Shown piece by piece: positions 1 to 10,566 of a stretch of 64,000 bases of DNA; the first letter of the stretch is position 1; the number at the start of each line of letters is the position of its first letter. The stretch is taken from the NCBI GenBank assembly GCA_009746045.1, contig RPFO01001753.1, positions 2,501 to 66,500 of the forward strand, given 5' to 3'. The DNA comes from Mesostigma viride (taxonomy: Eukaryota > Streptophyta > Mesostigmatophyceae > Mesostigmatales > Mesostigmataceae). A program made the position numbers and the translations under genes. The notes under the pieces were generated by a model that was not told where the DNA came from, searched no databases, and was given only the letters and a program-made list of their open reading frames with translations.

Positions 1-684
1 TGAGACAAAGACTTGATCGGAAGGTTGTGTACAGAACACAAGGATCCTCGCAACGCCAAGCGTGTGTCAACTTCTCTCCTCGTTGTTATGCCAACAGAAA
101 TGAATAGGGCGAAAACCAGGGATGTGATGCAACGCGTACATCGAATTGGGCAGTTTCCGTTTACAGGGCAATGCGATGGGGTGAGTGATTGGAAAGTGTA
201 AGGACAAAGGAAGTCTAAATAGGAACTAATAAAATAAATTTCGACAAGGACAAGGGCAGGGGGATGATCGGCTCTGGTACTCCAACATAAAACCAACACG
301 ATATTCAATAAATTAGCTAGGGCCACACTAAGATGGAGCACGCGACTCAGGCTCAAAGTTTACGTGCCCTCCCTCCTCGTTGCGTATTAAAAGGGTTTAC
401 GGTTCTTTTATTGGGACCGTATGACGCAAATTTGTGCTTTTCAGTAACTGATTCTCAAAGTCGCGTATTACCGAGAATCGTGAGTGCGTCTGTCGGAACT
501 AACGCATGGCAAAGAGAGGACCTGGTTGCATTCCACTGTCATAAGAAGGTATGTGCGAGTGCTTGCACGTATGTGCCTCACAAAGCACCGTGCTGTCATA
601 CGTAGCATACCTTCAGAGATGGTAGGACATGACCACACACGGCACCATGCCGTGACCTTGATATAGTAGGTAGGTGGCACGTAC

Positions 685-936
685 CTTGAGATAGTAGGAC
701 ATGACCACCCGAGTGTAGTCCAGGTATAGTGGACCGTTGTTGATCAGCAACAGGTCGATGCCCACCATGTTGCGCTGGTCTTCTGCGGACGTGCCCGCCC
801 GGAAGGGAACCCTCTTTGCCATCACGGTCACGTTGTGAGGCGACCTGGCGCGGACGACCGCGGCGGACCAGCACAGCAGCATGGCGGCAAGACAGATTAC
901 GGAACCTAGGGTTGGAGACGCTTTTCTGAGCGCCAT
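685..936 (-). CDS. First exon of a secreted protein gene, possibly with a carbohydrate-binding module
   Basis: The exon has 84 codons. It starts at an ATG (934-936) and ends in phase 0 at a strong donor, AAG followed by GTACGT. The first 30 or so residues look like a signal peptide: a basic start (MALRKA), a hydrophobic core (VICLAAMLLCW) and a small-residue cleavage region near AVVRA. The mature part contains GIDLLLINNGPLYLDYTRVV, which resembles in spacing the strand pattern of family-3-type carbohydrate-binding modules (a hydrophobic strand, NTG-like turn, then R-Y-Y strand). That assignment is a guess from memory of the family. The rest of the gene lies to the left and was not found in positions 1-600. 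Diverged copies of the exon end plus donor lie just downstream, near 609-640 and 653-671. Confidence 0.55.
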
Positions 937-1694
937 GCTACTGATCCGGGGCTTATGTGTGTAAAACCAACGCTAATTGTCTTTCAGCTGGACCAGCCCC
1001 AGAGCTCGGAGAAATCTCGAAGGGGAAAAGTGAGCACACCAGAACTATGCTAGTCTAAGCAAACACGAACTGATCATTCATTGTTAAGCTGTCTCAGAAG
1101 CGCCCAAAAATACTTTCCTTTTGCGATGCCCTGCTGCGCCCAGTTTTATCAAGTTGTTATTTACTAAGCGCCACCGCATACATGAGAAGAATTTCGCAGA
1201 TCACGCACCTTCATCCAAAACCCCTCATGACGGACCTCGAGCATCAATATATAGGCTCCAGGTACGGACACGCCGCTTGTCTTGCCAGAGTACTCTGTCT
1301 AGGTTGCGAGTGCTTGACATCTCTGCCACTTTACTCCTGGGCATGTCATGTCTTTTCCTCTCTCTCGGGCTAGTATTCGCCGTGTAAAGCATTATTGAAC
1401 GCCCGGCCTTCGAGCAGCCTATCATTTCTTGCGCTCCAGAAATTTCTTTCAATAATCTGGCTTGGACAGACGCAGAATCAAGCAAAATTTTGACATGACG
1501 GACTAGAAATGTCTTGTTTGGCCTGTCCCCTCGATGATAATAAAATAATACGAAAACTAGGCCGTCGGGTCATGTCACGGTCCCACGTCAAGGGTGGTGA
1601 CGCACTTGCCACGTGTCGCTAATCCATAGCTCGAATGATTGCGCGAGATGCTTGCACCAGCGCGGGCACTGCCAGGTGTCACGTCTTTGCTACC

Positions 1695-1751
<57 letters not shown>

Positions 1752-2076
1752 GTCCCACGCCGCACATGGGCAGCAGAGAATTTGCTACCTGTAACGACCA
1801 AATTTGGGAAAGATACCGTAATTAAGCCGCACGCGATTGACATGACCCGCGGCGTCAAACCGTACGTTTCGCTAATAAGATAGGAAGCCGACTGTCTTGT
1901 CAATTCTCATTAATTTAGTTTTTTTGGGCCGGGAGAAGACGTGCATTTGTGTGTTCAGCTTGCATTCCCTCGCGGAGAATGGCGTTTGCGTGCGGTGTCC
2001 GCGTTTCTCCGCAGATGCATGGGTGCCCTGAAGGCAGAGTTGCGTTGGCCTGCATGACCCGGCGACCATTGCCAGT
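937..2076. other. Upstream region of the secreted-protein gene; no further gene seen
   Basis: The part next to 936 would be the 5' flank and UTR of the minus-strand exon. Apart from the (TTG)n tract I see no coding signal, RNA gene or transposon end. Short ORFs overlap on both strands without motifs. Confidence 0.4.
1694..1751. repeat. (TTG)n microsatellite
   Basis: About 19 TTG units. They are followed directly by CCCACGCCGCACA and a GGCAGCAGAGAATTTGC segment. Related segments adjoin the CAA/TTG tracts near 32.9 and 34.4 kb on the other strand, so this may be part of a dispersed repeat rather than a chance microsatellite. Confidence 0.9.
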
Positions 2077-2898
2077 ATGGGGGAAACTCGGCAATGGCTG
2101 ACGTGCCTGCCAACAAAGGCGCAGCAATTTATTCGAAAGAGTCGCAGTCGTGAGACCGCCAGGACGCCGCCCCGGACACCTTGGCCTTCTTTCAGCTTTC
2201 ACAGGAGTCCAGCAACCCACCCGCTAATCATGCCCGCTTCGACGCCGCCATTTCCGGTAGCTGAGGCCGTGCGCGTGAGATGCCCGTCGTCGAGACCAGC
2301 AGCCTCCGGAAAAATAATGAAAAGGGTTAGTTACCTTGACGGTGTCGCTTCTACCTTCTCGCACGAGGGATTAGGGTCGCTGAATGACCACTCGGGGCTC
2401 TCGTATGTATCATGCACGAGCCTGGGCCCCAAATGCGTAAAAGATCTGCGGTTCATGCCTGGCTTCTTCGATCCTTCACTGGACCCAAAGCGAATGCGTA
2501 GAATGCCAGTCAGGCTTGCGTTGCTCCGCAATAAGAGCATCTCGGCCGTCCATATCTTCACTGGACAGAACACCGTCACCCTTGGAAAGGGGGAGGGCGT
2601 GATTGACCATCTAGCTTTCATCGCCATGCGGCAACAGGGCGCGCAATGCACTTGCTTTGACGCCCTGCTGCAATCAGATTATAGGAACAATATGGTCACC
2701 GTGGTCATGTGCGGGCCTCAGGTCCCCTTATTTGTGGACGTGGCTGCGAGGGGGCGCGCAGAAGAGTGCGGCCAGGGATGCCTGGTCTCGCTATGCTTTT
2801 TCGAGTGGGGCCGCCTGGGTGGCTGCTATGATGAGTATGGCATGGGCGCGCGTCTGGTGAGGGCGTCCCGGTGGCAGCACGTGCGCATCCACGCATGA
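2077..2898 (+). CDS. Unrecognised 273-codon open reading frame
   Basis: An uninterrupted ORF of 822 bp, long for this mixed-composition DNA, running ATG to TGA. I do not recognise the product. The N-terminal third is basic and Pro/Ser/Thr-rich. The middle is more protein-like, with segments such as SLDPKRMRRMPVRLALLRN and VHIFTGQNTVTLGKGEG. The C-terminal part has several cysteines. No signal peptide, membrane segment or catalytic motif is evident. An internal Met at 2230 could be an alternative start. It could be a real single-exon gene, an exon of a larger gene, a fragment of a mobile element, or chance. Its neighbour on the right is transposon-rich. Confidence 0.35.
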   Translation: MGETRQWLTCLPTKAQQFIRKSRSRETARTPPRTPWPSFSFHRSPATHPLIMPASTPPFPVAEAVRVRCPSSRPAASGKIMKRVSYLDGVASTFSHEGLGSLNDHSGLSYVSCTSLGPKCVKDLRFMPGFFDPSLDPKRMRRMPVRLALLRNKSISAVHIFTGQNTVTLGKGEGVIDHLAFIAMRQQGAQCTCFDALLQSDYRNNMVTVVMCGPQVPLFVDVAARGRAEECGQGCLVSLCFFEWGRLGGCYDEYGMGARLVRASRWQHVRIHA

Positions 2899-4205
2899 TG
2901 AGCCTGGCAGCACATGTTACACATTTATTGCATCATGGACTAGTGCATGAGCGCCCCTGGTGCTGATCCGCTGCTACAAACAATCGAGCAAATGCACCAA
3001 ACCATGCCCCAAGTTTGATGCCATCCACGAAGGAGCCAACGGACACTCGCATGAGCCTGAACGTTGATTTGCTGCTTTGGATAATGGAGCAAATGCATCA
3101 ATCACCGCATGATAGAACAAGTGTTGAGATGAATGAGCCGCCATGCGCTTGACCCACCAAGGGACAAGAGCCTACATTCCTCGAGGGTGACCCAACAGTC
3201 AGCCCTTATCAGTTATCGGGGTCACTTGGACACCGGTCTCGTACAGACTCGGGCCTATTCTGCGTTCTTCGAGGGTGACCCACATGCGACGGTTGGGGTC
3301 AACCTCGCATGACATAGCCACCGGAAGTGGTAATTAATTATAGGTGGCAGTTTCCAGGATGTGAACTGCCCACCATCGTGACAGTTTTGTCTGCCAATTG
3401 GAGATTATTATGTCTGGACGTATGAACATGGGCTATAATAAGCTCATCATCGGCACGTCAATGCCAAGCATCATCGATCGCTTACAATATATACTGGACT
3501 ATCGATCCACTAATAAGGCCTTTGCAGGCCTTGGTACGTGGCATCTCTCATGCGCGAAATGGGCCCACTAAGGTCTGCTGCATGAACCATGGGCAGTGGG
3601 GGTGATGTCAACACATATTTGATCATATAGTTGTCTCACTCAACATAGCAGCACTATTAGTATGTATACATGGCATTTTACGTACAGACATGTTCGGTAG
3701 GTTGGAATGCTATCTAGCTGCTAAACTAGGCCCGCCGGACTAGCTCTAGCTTGGTCTTCTACGTGAGGAATTTGTTCTCCATGAACTCGTGAATGGCGGT
3801 ACATGATTGACTGTGTAGCTTACAATCGATTTATTTATTAATAAGAAATTGTTTTGGGAATGTCACCGGACGCGTCAACTGTACATGCCACCAACGCCAA
3901 TCAAATGATGGCCACCAAGCTCCAGGAGCTGGACGCCTGGGCAGCTGCGGGACGCAGGCACCAAACGCGTGACAGGCGCAGCTGCCCGCCTCGTGATTCT
4001 GCGTCGCTTTTGGCCATGGACCACGTGGAGGATGCCGAGTCTCTTGACACTGAGCGGGCACGCTCCTTAATCAAAGAGACAACCAGCGCAGGCCAGAAAT
4101 CGGGAGAATCCGGACCAGGGCACGCTCCTTAATACCCGCATATGTTAAAACTTATAACTACTTACCTCAGGGTGGGCCCAATCAAACATAACCAAAGCCA
4201 ACGCT
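2899..4205. other. Gene-poor stretch before the LINE copies
   Basis: A short duplicated phrase (GGAGCAAATGCAT-like) occurs near 2985 and 3090. A 92-codon ORF at 3857-4132 has no recognisable motif. TAATTAAT-type tracts near 3334 hint at further transposon ends. No RNA gene or host gene seen. Confidence 0.35.
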
Positions 4206-4646
4206 TACACCTCACCTGCGACCAGCCCAGCCTGGCCGGCACCTCCTGACGTGGGCTGGGCCCAGTGATGTTAGACGCCGCAAGGCCCGCACCTTCAAAG
4301 AACAGCTAGTAGAGGACATGGGGGGCCTCGGCCTCTCCGTGATTTGGAAGAAGATGATGGACAAGGCCAAGTGGGCCCAGGTCATAGAGGACAACGAGCC
4401 CCCCCCAGTGGGGAAGCGCCCGCGTGTGCAATCCCACGGGAGGCACGCTAGATAGCTCCCCCTAGGGCAGCGTGCGGCTGCCTAGATAGATGATGTAGTT
4501 AGAATGTTGCTAGATAGATGTAGTATGTAGCCAATGTAGATAGATTAGACCGGTAGGAATGTTTGCACCCATCCATCCATTCATCGGGGTTAATGCTCCG
4601 TGACTCCCCAACGGGAGCACGAGTCTAATTAATTAATTAATTAATT
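4206..4646 (+). mobile_element. 5'-truncated LINE, copy 1: ORF C-terminus, 3' hairpin and (TAAT)n tail
   Basis: Reading in frame from about 4210, the copy encodes HLLTWAGPSDVRRRKARTF, then a Leu/Val-rich stretch, WKKMMDKAKWAQVIEDN, and a basic Pro-rich end before TAG near 4455. The basic, Trp-containing end (AKWAQV) is what I expect of the C-terminus of a non-LTR retrotransposon reverse transcriptase ORF. It is followed by a 3' UTR with a hairpin at 4600-4620 (GTG-CTCC paired with GGAG-CAC around a CCAACG loop) and a TAAT-repeat tail. A near-identical copy follows immediately. No RT catalytic region remains, so the copy is dead on arrival. Confidence 0.7.
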
Positions 4647-5086
4647 ACACCTCACGTGGCCCCCCCGTAGGACTGAGACCAGCTCAGCCTGGCCGGCACC
4701 TCCTGACGTGGGCCGGGCCCCCTAATGTTAGACGCCGCAAGGCCCACACCTTCAAAGAACAGCTAGTCGAGGACATGGGGGGGCTAGGCCTCTCCGTGAT
4801 TTGGAAGAAGATGATGGACAAGGCCAAGTGGGCCCAGGTCGTAGAGGACAACGAGCCCCCCCCTGTGGGGAAGCGCCCGCGTGTGCAAGCCCGTGGGAGG
4901 CACGCCAGTGCTGTATAGATAGATAGATGTTGTAGTTAGTAATGCTGTTAGATAGACTATGTAGGTAGCTGATGTAGATAGCTTAGACCGGTAGGACTGT
5001 TTGCACCCACCCATCCATCCATCGGGGTTAATGCTCCGTGACTCCCCAACGGGAGCACGAGTCTAATTAATTAATTAATTAATTAA
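4647..5086 (+). mobile_element. 5'-truncated LINE, copy 2, head-to-tail with copy 1
   Basis: It has the same C-terminal coding end as copy 1 (HLLTWAGPPNVRRRKAHTF ... AKWAQVVEDN), the same 3' UTR, hairpin at 5039-5059 and TAAT tail. Both copies open with ACACCTCAC. The pair is bracketed by AACGCT just before copy 1 (near 4200) and just after copy 2 (5086-5092), which could be a short target-site duplication of a dimeric insertion. The coding end differs from copy 1 by a handful of substitutions. Confidence 0.7.
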
Positions 5087-5457
5087 CGCTAACAATTATA
5101 AGAGATACCACGACAAAACAAACTACAAGCTGGCATGGGACATTCCACACCGTAGAACGAAGTAAATTAAATAGCCGAATAACCGTGCTGCACCGCAAAG
5201 TCAGCCTGCGTGTGGTGGAGCAAGATACATCAGCCATAGCTTTGGGTAAACGCTACCGAAAGGCGTTGGCGCCGTACGATGTCCAGATCCGCGCCGACCA
5301 AGGGGCCCTCGATCTGGCCCTTCAGGTCCCGGCGGTACGTCCTCCCGGAGCCGGCAGCACTCCTTAAATTAAGAAGCCGGCGGTCAGGGTCCCCATGGCC
5401 CCGAACTCCTCCAAGACAAAGACTGTGCACCACAAGCTAGATGGTACCCGACGTCGC

Positions 5458-5754
5458 CATTAATTAAATAATTGATCAAACACATACTCCCGTTGGGGAG
5501 TCACTGAGCACTTATAGTGCATGGGTCCCAGTGGGGGCCAAGCCCTAGCTGCCCGCAGCTACCACAGGGCCGCCCTGCTGGAGCAAGAGCTAGATCGCGG
5601 GGCAAACATGCAGTTGCATGGTGTCGCAGCCGCCACCGGATAGTGACTGGGCGCCAGGAAAAATGGGGGGCCGTGGGGAAAGCAAGGAGGCAAGCCGAGC
5701 CCACACTCCGCAACGAGAGTCAGAGACTTGGGCAGGAGTCTGACGTCCACTATT
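5458..5754 (-). mobile_element. LINE 3' end on the minus strand
   Basis: Read on the minus strand, the segment ends with the same hairpin as the 4.2-5.1 kb copies (CTCCCCAACGGGAG core at 5484-5503) followed by a TTAATTAAT-type tail at 5458-5470. The body upstream is not recognisably coding. It stops at 5754, where a 1.8-kb insertion begins. Confidence 0.5.
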
Positions 5755-7545
5755 TTTAATCATCCCACGGTCCTAAATTTAGGACTTTGTCCTAAATCGT
5801 CCTAGTGGTCACTATAACCGAGGTACCGGGGGGGGGGGTCACTATATGGACCGTACCCCATGTGGACCGTACCCGGCATGATGTACCCGACCCGTGGTAC
5901 CGGCACATGGTACCCGGATTCCGTACCCGGGTACCGGGTATAATGGCGGGAAAGTAGGTACCTCGACCAAAAATATAACCGATTTTGGAGCGAAAAAGTG
6001 GGTGCGGGAATGAAGTGAGGTGGATATGGCGACCTGACAATCGTGGCCGGCGTTTTCACGTGCGTTTATCATTTCGGGCGCCCAGTAGCAAAAACGAAAG
6101 GTTGTTAGTTATGCTTAAAGGCTGTGAATATTTTCTGCGCAAGTTTTTATGTGTAGCGCTGTATCACAGCGGCACAACACAAATGGGTCGCAGATCGCCT
6201 GCTCGCGGAGGGTCGATTTTGGCACAAACATGTTAGTGTATTAGCAATGGTGGTGCGAATCAAGCCAGGAAATTTTTGTGGACGATTTTTATTATAGTCT
6301 GGAGTTTAGAAACGGAGTATTTGACATGGGAGCGCCTGGGCCGTGATATTCTTGCCCGATTTCCATTGTCGACCATGTTTTAGGGACGTTCAGGCTGGGC
6401 AGCGAGCGCACCTTATAGGTCTTCACTTTCGGTATTTCTTGGACCTAGAACGCAGCACAAGCGTGGTTTATATCATTGTCGAACCGGTTGGCCAGCTTTG
6501 GTGCGCTCAGCTCTCGGAAAGCTGACCTCGCTGCGGATTTCAGCGACTTTTTTGCAACCATCTGGAATGAGGCGACGTAAGTAGCAGGTAAGTGCCGGGT
6601 TGTCCTAGATCATGAGTGTAACTGGCAACGCTGTCGTGGTGTTTTGAGTCAGCCAGCTATGCCTAAAAAGAGGGGACGCTCTCTGTGCACATAACTGTCA
6701 CACATAGTTGGTTTACGTCATACAATTTTTTACGTCTCTATCTTCGTCGTCCGCTGCAGCTAAAACACACATGCGTAAGAGCAGTTTTACTCATGTGTTA
6801 GTTATAAACCATGGTCCTATGGCCTGCAGTCGTTCAGGGTGTTCTCAGACAGTATATACAGTATGGTTTACGTGTTACATGCACCCTGAATTCGCTCACA
6901 AAGCGTTGCATGTTAGCACAACGTTGTTTTGTAACTTGATTTGGCTGCATTCATGTGTTAGTTGCAATGCAAATGCAATGTTTTTTCATCGCTGGGTGGT
7001 GGCCAGCATGTCCGTGATGTCAAAGAAGGTTTGGCATATGCTTAGAGAAAGTTTACCGCAAGGGGTGGGCCATGTTCAAGCCGGGCAACCTCAGCAACCA
7101 TGCAACCCTATATTGCATTACCTGCACCATCTGTGACACCGTTAATCACGCGTATATATAGAGGCAGCCACAGCAGGGTATGGCCTTGTTATACGCTGCC
7201 CCGCCATCCCAAGGCCTCGTAGGGTCCCCTAGCGCTTGTAAGATGCTCAAGGGACCGTGTGGATAGCATGGTCATGCGTTGACAATAATTGGTCCTAATG
7301 GTCCTAAAACCCACATTTTGGCCAAATTCGCGCTTTGAGGTCTGGCAGGTGGCAGGGCCCATTCATGCACTAAATGTAATTATTTGACCCCAGGTTTTTG
7401 ATAGAAACTAAAAAAGTGTGTTATCTGTCATGGGCACGAATGCCAGGGTCAAATTTTAACGTTTGCATATATATTTTTTAATTCCACTTGGTCCTAAATT
7501 TAGGACTTTTAATGGGAAGATGGACACTATACCTTAATTGGGGAG
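5755..7545. mobile_element. Candidate 1.8-kb element with palindromic ends and an 11-bp direct repeat
   Basis: The 11-mer CGTCCACTATT occurs at 5744-5754 and again at 7546-7556. Just inside each copy lies the same palindrome, GTCCTAAATTTAGGAC (near 5771-5786 and 7490-7505). Left-end material includes a GTACC-rich tract and a G-run (about 5820-5945). The longest ORF is 142 codons (6708-7136, plus) with no recognised motif. The layout fits a non-autonomous transposon with a target duplication, class unknown. Alternatively the repeats are internal to a larger transposon. Confidence 0.4.
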
Positions 7546-7554
7546 CGTCCACTA

Positions 7555-9310
7555 TTAATTAATTATAGACACGTGACTGCGTCCACTATATAAATGGGTA
7601 ATATTCACTGCAAGCCGGGCGGCGCGGGTCAGACCGCAGCCGCCCACCCCGGCGGCCAGGCAGGGAAGCGATGCGGATAGAAGGGGCCGGGAGACTGAGA
7701 TCGGGGCCGCCGGGATTACCAGCTGCGCCAAGGCCGATATCGACTTGATACGTTCATGGTCGGGCGCGCCCTCGGCGGCCATGCATGAGCCGGGTCATGC
7801 ACCTCCATGCAGGGGCAGGGAGACTGCTGTGCGCACCGGATCGAGCCGCGGCGGCAATAAACGACCCGAGGATGCGCGCAAAACCAGGCCGAAGCAGCCT
7901 CTTGGTCTGCATGCAAATCATGAGGGGCGAGTGAATCAATGGCAAGGCCTCGTCGCTGCGCTTCTCGATGGCCCAACCCGCAGGGCGTCGATCTGACAAA
8001 ATCTGGGTCGCCTACCCGGCGGAATGCCGAGGACATCCAATCCACGGAGAAGTCATCCAATTCACGGAGAAGTTCGTCGACTGGCCCAGGAGCTGCGGCG
8101 GTTAATTAAAGCCAGAGCAATCACCCTGAGGCGCCGGTCGAGCAGTATACACCGCGCACTTGGCCAGGGTCAACTCGAGGTTGATGTCGGCCATGCACCA
8201 TGCCGTCCGTGCACGGACCGGGGCCAGAAGGGCCGTGCACATTGGTGTCGATCCAGCTAGCTACACAGTGCCCATGAGGTAGATGTCGTCGAGGTATGCC
8301 AGTTTGGCAACCACCTGGTGAGCGGCGTGGACCCCGGCGCGGAGGCAAAACTGGAACGGGGGGCGGCAAAGTATAGGGGCCCGCTTGCATGGCGGTCATC
8401 TTGCTGAACGTGCTGGACCGCGACAACAAGCGATCTGCGCGCGTGCCGTCCTCCAGAGTGTAAACCAGCTGACCGGCCAGGCTGGCCGTAGCACACCGGC
8501 ACGGCGGTCCAAGCATACATGTCCTCGAAGTGCTCCACAACTGTCGCGAAACATGGGCGTGCGGGACAGGCTAGTGTTGCATGAAGGCGCGTTGTGGCAG
8601 TCGACCTCAACGGCGTGGGTGCCGGGGGTGGGCCTCAAGATATGCCTGCACGGAAGAATGGATGCATGCATGATACCCGCATATCTGATGAGCGATCGCA
8701 TGCAGCAACTGATGGTGCTCACCACTAGACACTCCCGGCCAGTACGTTAGGCTCGAAACACACGCCCTGATCAAGCATGCTGTTTCCGGCCCCACCGTCT
8801 AGGTCATCTAGTCGCTCTACACGTAAGCCATCCATAATTTCAATGCACACGGCTACACATTTTCATCACCATTCCGGCATCTTCATCATCCTGAACGACT
8901 CGAACACGCGGACAAGATAACGGCAGGCTCGAGCTACCTTGGTCTGGATTCTCCCGACTTCTGGCCTGCGCTGGTTGTCTCCTTGATATATGAGGCTGGC
9001 ACCCCCCGTGGGGCCGGGGGGCAAGGGCGATCGACGTAGCACTGAGCTGGTACCGTCTCCCCCACTGCCGGGATAAGATAGTCCCCCAGGTGCAGTAGGC
9101 ATGCGCGACCCGTGCTGCATGCTCACCTTTGTCTCCCCAGAGGATAAGCGGCGCGTTTTCCTTGGCAGCGCATTAAGACAGTCTACGGTCCAGTATGCAC
9201 ATGGTTGCTCGGAGGACTCAGGACGTGGTCCCTGACTTCCACGCAGCAGCATGGCAGCAGCAACGGCGCGAGCTGTGACCCACCTAATCCTTCGCCACAA
9301 TTAATTAGCA
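7555..9310 (-). mobile_element. Decayed LINE with reverse transcriptase remnant
   Basis: On the minus strand, 8268-8300 reads AYLDDIYLMG, the YxDD catalytic motif of reverse transcriptase. Just upstream, in the same frame, is HAAHQVVAKL. Further upstream (about 8350-8400) another frame reads VQQDDRHASGPLYFAA, a decayed version of the VQQGDPLGPLLF-type motif of non-LTR reverse transcriptases. A stop follows the YLDD strand within three codons, and the ORF is broken into at least three frames, so it is inactive. A TTAATTAATTA tract at 7552-7562 may be the 3' tail. Segments at 7716-8060 probably carry the C-terminal part but I cannot name domains there. Confidence 0.6.
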
Positions 9311-9835
9311 CTTCCCCGAGAAGCCCCACCGACGGGCAGCTAGGCGGGGACCTGTCTGTACCAGTTGGCTGACATACTGCATGTACATTAATTAACAGCA
9401 AGCGCGCTATATGCCCAGGTTCCTCCCCCGTGAGCTAGGGGATCCATATGATCAAAGGCATGCAACAACTGGCCAGGATCGCGGTGTACGTCCTAGTGCA
9501 TGGCCACTGCTGGGAGTGTCCAGTGTTTCAAACACAACAACTGGACACTCATCCTCGACGGCCAGGAGTGCATGTCCAGAACTTTGTATAGTAAGCACCA
9601 CAGTGCTGTGATCGCTATCCCACCTGTCAAGGAATCACCAGCTCGATGGAAATAAGTACCCCATAAGACACTAAAGCGTCTTTGTATGTATATATCAATA
9701 CACTAGCCTATAGGGCTTAGTGTTGTTGAGGTTAACGGTCAGGGCTACGTGCAAATTACTGTATATGTTTTATTTTATTGATCATGTGTGCATGTGTTGA
9801 TCATGTATGCATGTGCATGGCCTACATGTACTACA

Positions 9836-10049
9836 GTTAGGTTAACCCAATATTGTGCCGAAACCTTTGGCTTTCCGCACAATATTACCAGCGATAACCA
9901 CTTGCTGGTACACTCAAGTTCATGCCGGCATGAACTTGAGTGTACCAGCTTGAGTGGTTATCGCTGGTAATATTGTGCGGAACCTTAGAAGCCGGGCTGC
10001 AGAAGATTCGAGTGGCAAAAGGTTTCCGCACATGCAATATTAACCTAAC
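9836..10049. mobile_element. Foldback MITE with near-perfect nested inverted repeat
   Basis: The inner arms at 9873-9982 (TTCCGCACAATATTACCAGC ... GGAA) are inverted copies over about 55 bp each, differing by little more than a two-base gap near the centre. The outer arms (GTTAGGTTAA at 9836 and TTAACCTAAC ending 10049) repeat the motif AATATTG-TGCGGAAACC with more divergence. There is no coding capacity. The high arm identity suggests recent origin or gene conversion. No clear target-site duplication was found. Confidence 0.75.
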
Positions 10050-10566
10050 TAATAACTTTGAACCCTTCGGGGCGCAGGTTTGAATCCACTCGGAGGCGGA
10101 TTATTTCGTCCAGATTTGGCACCCGATTCATATTCACATCAGCGCACATGCGCTCATAGTCATATTCATAGTTGCGCATACCAAGTGCACCTGCACCACC
10201 ATGATGTATCATACCTAAAAAGGCCTGGCATGGGGTGGAAGTCCTGCATGTCTGCCACTAATTGATCCAAGACAATGCGGGATCCCTTTCATTTTGAATG
10301 GTTGCATACTGCTTTGTTGAACGTGTCGATATCTATCCTGGTGGTACATGGCCCCTCAACTGTTGTGATCATCAAGATCTGAAGCCAATATGTATGCTGG
10401 GCGTCCGGCAAGAAGAAGACGATGCTGTTACAGTGAAAGCACATGGGCCAACTCTCCTCTTTATGGGTTAGTCAATAAATTGATCACCAAGTTTTAATAA
10501 AGGAGAGTCGGACACGTCTTCTTAACATCAATGGCAGGTCACAATCTCTGCCCAACTGTGCCCTAT
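10050..10566. other. 3' flank of SUZ12
   Basis: Probable 3' UTR and downstream DNA of the minus-strand SUZ12 gene. Apart from the tRNA-like fragment near 10062-10120 no gene is visible. Confidence 0.4.
10062..10120 (+). other. tRNA-like 3' fragment beside the MITE
   Basis: GAACCCTTCGGGGCGCAGGT then TTGAATCC resembles the long variable arm and T-loop of a class II (Leu/Ser) tRNA. The T-stem does not pair well and no 5' half is visible to the left, where the MITE sits. It is likely a pseudo-tRNA or SINE relic. Confidence 0.25.

Noticed and set aside
3854-5433. Small ORFs such as 3857-4132, 5185-5367 and 5230-5433 as genes
   Set aside because: Short, overlapping on both strands, inside or next to transposon sequence, and without recognised motifs.
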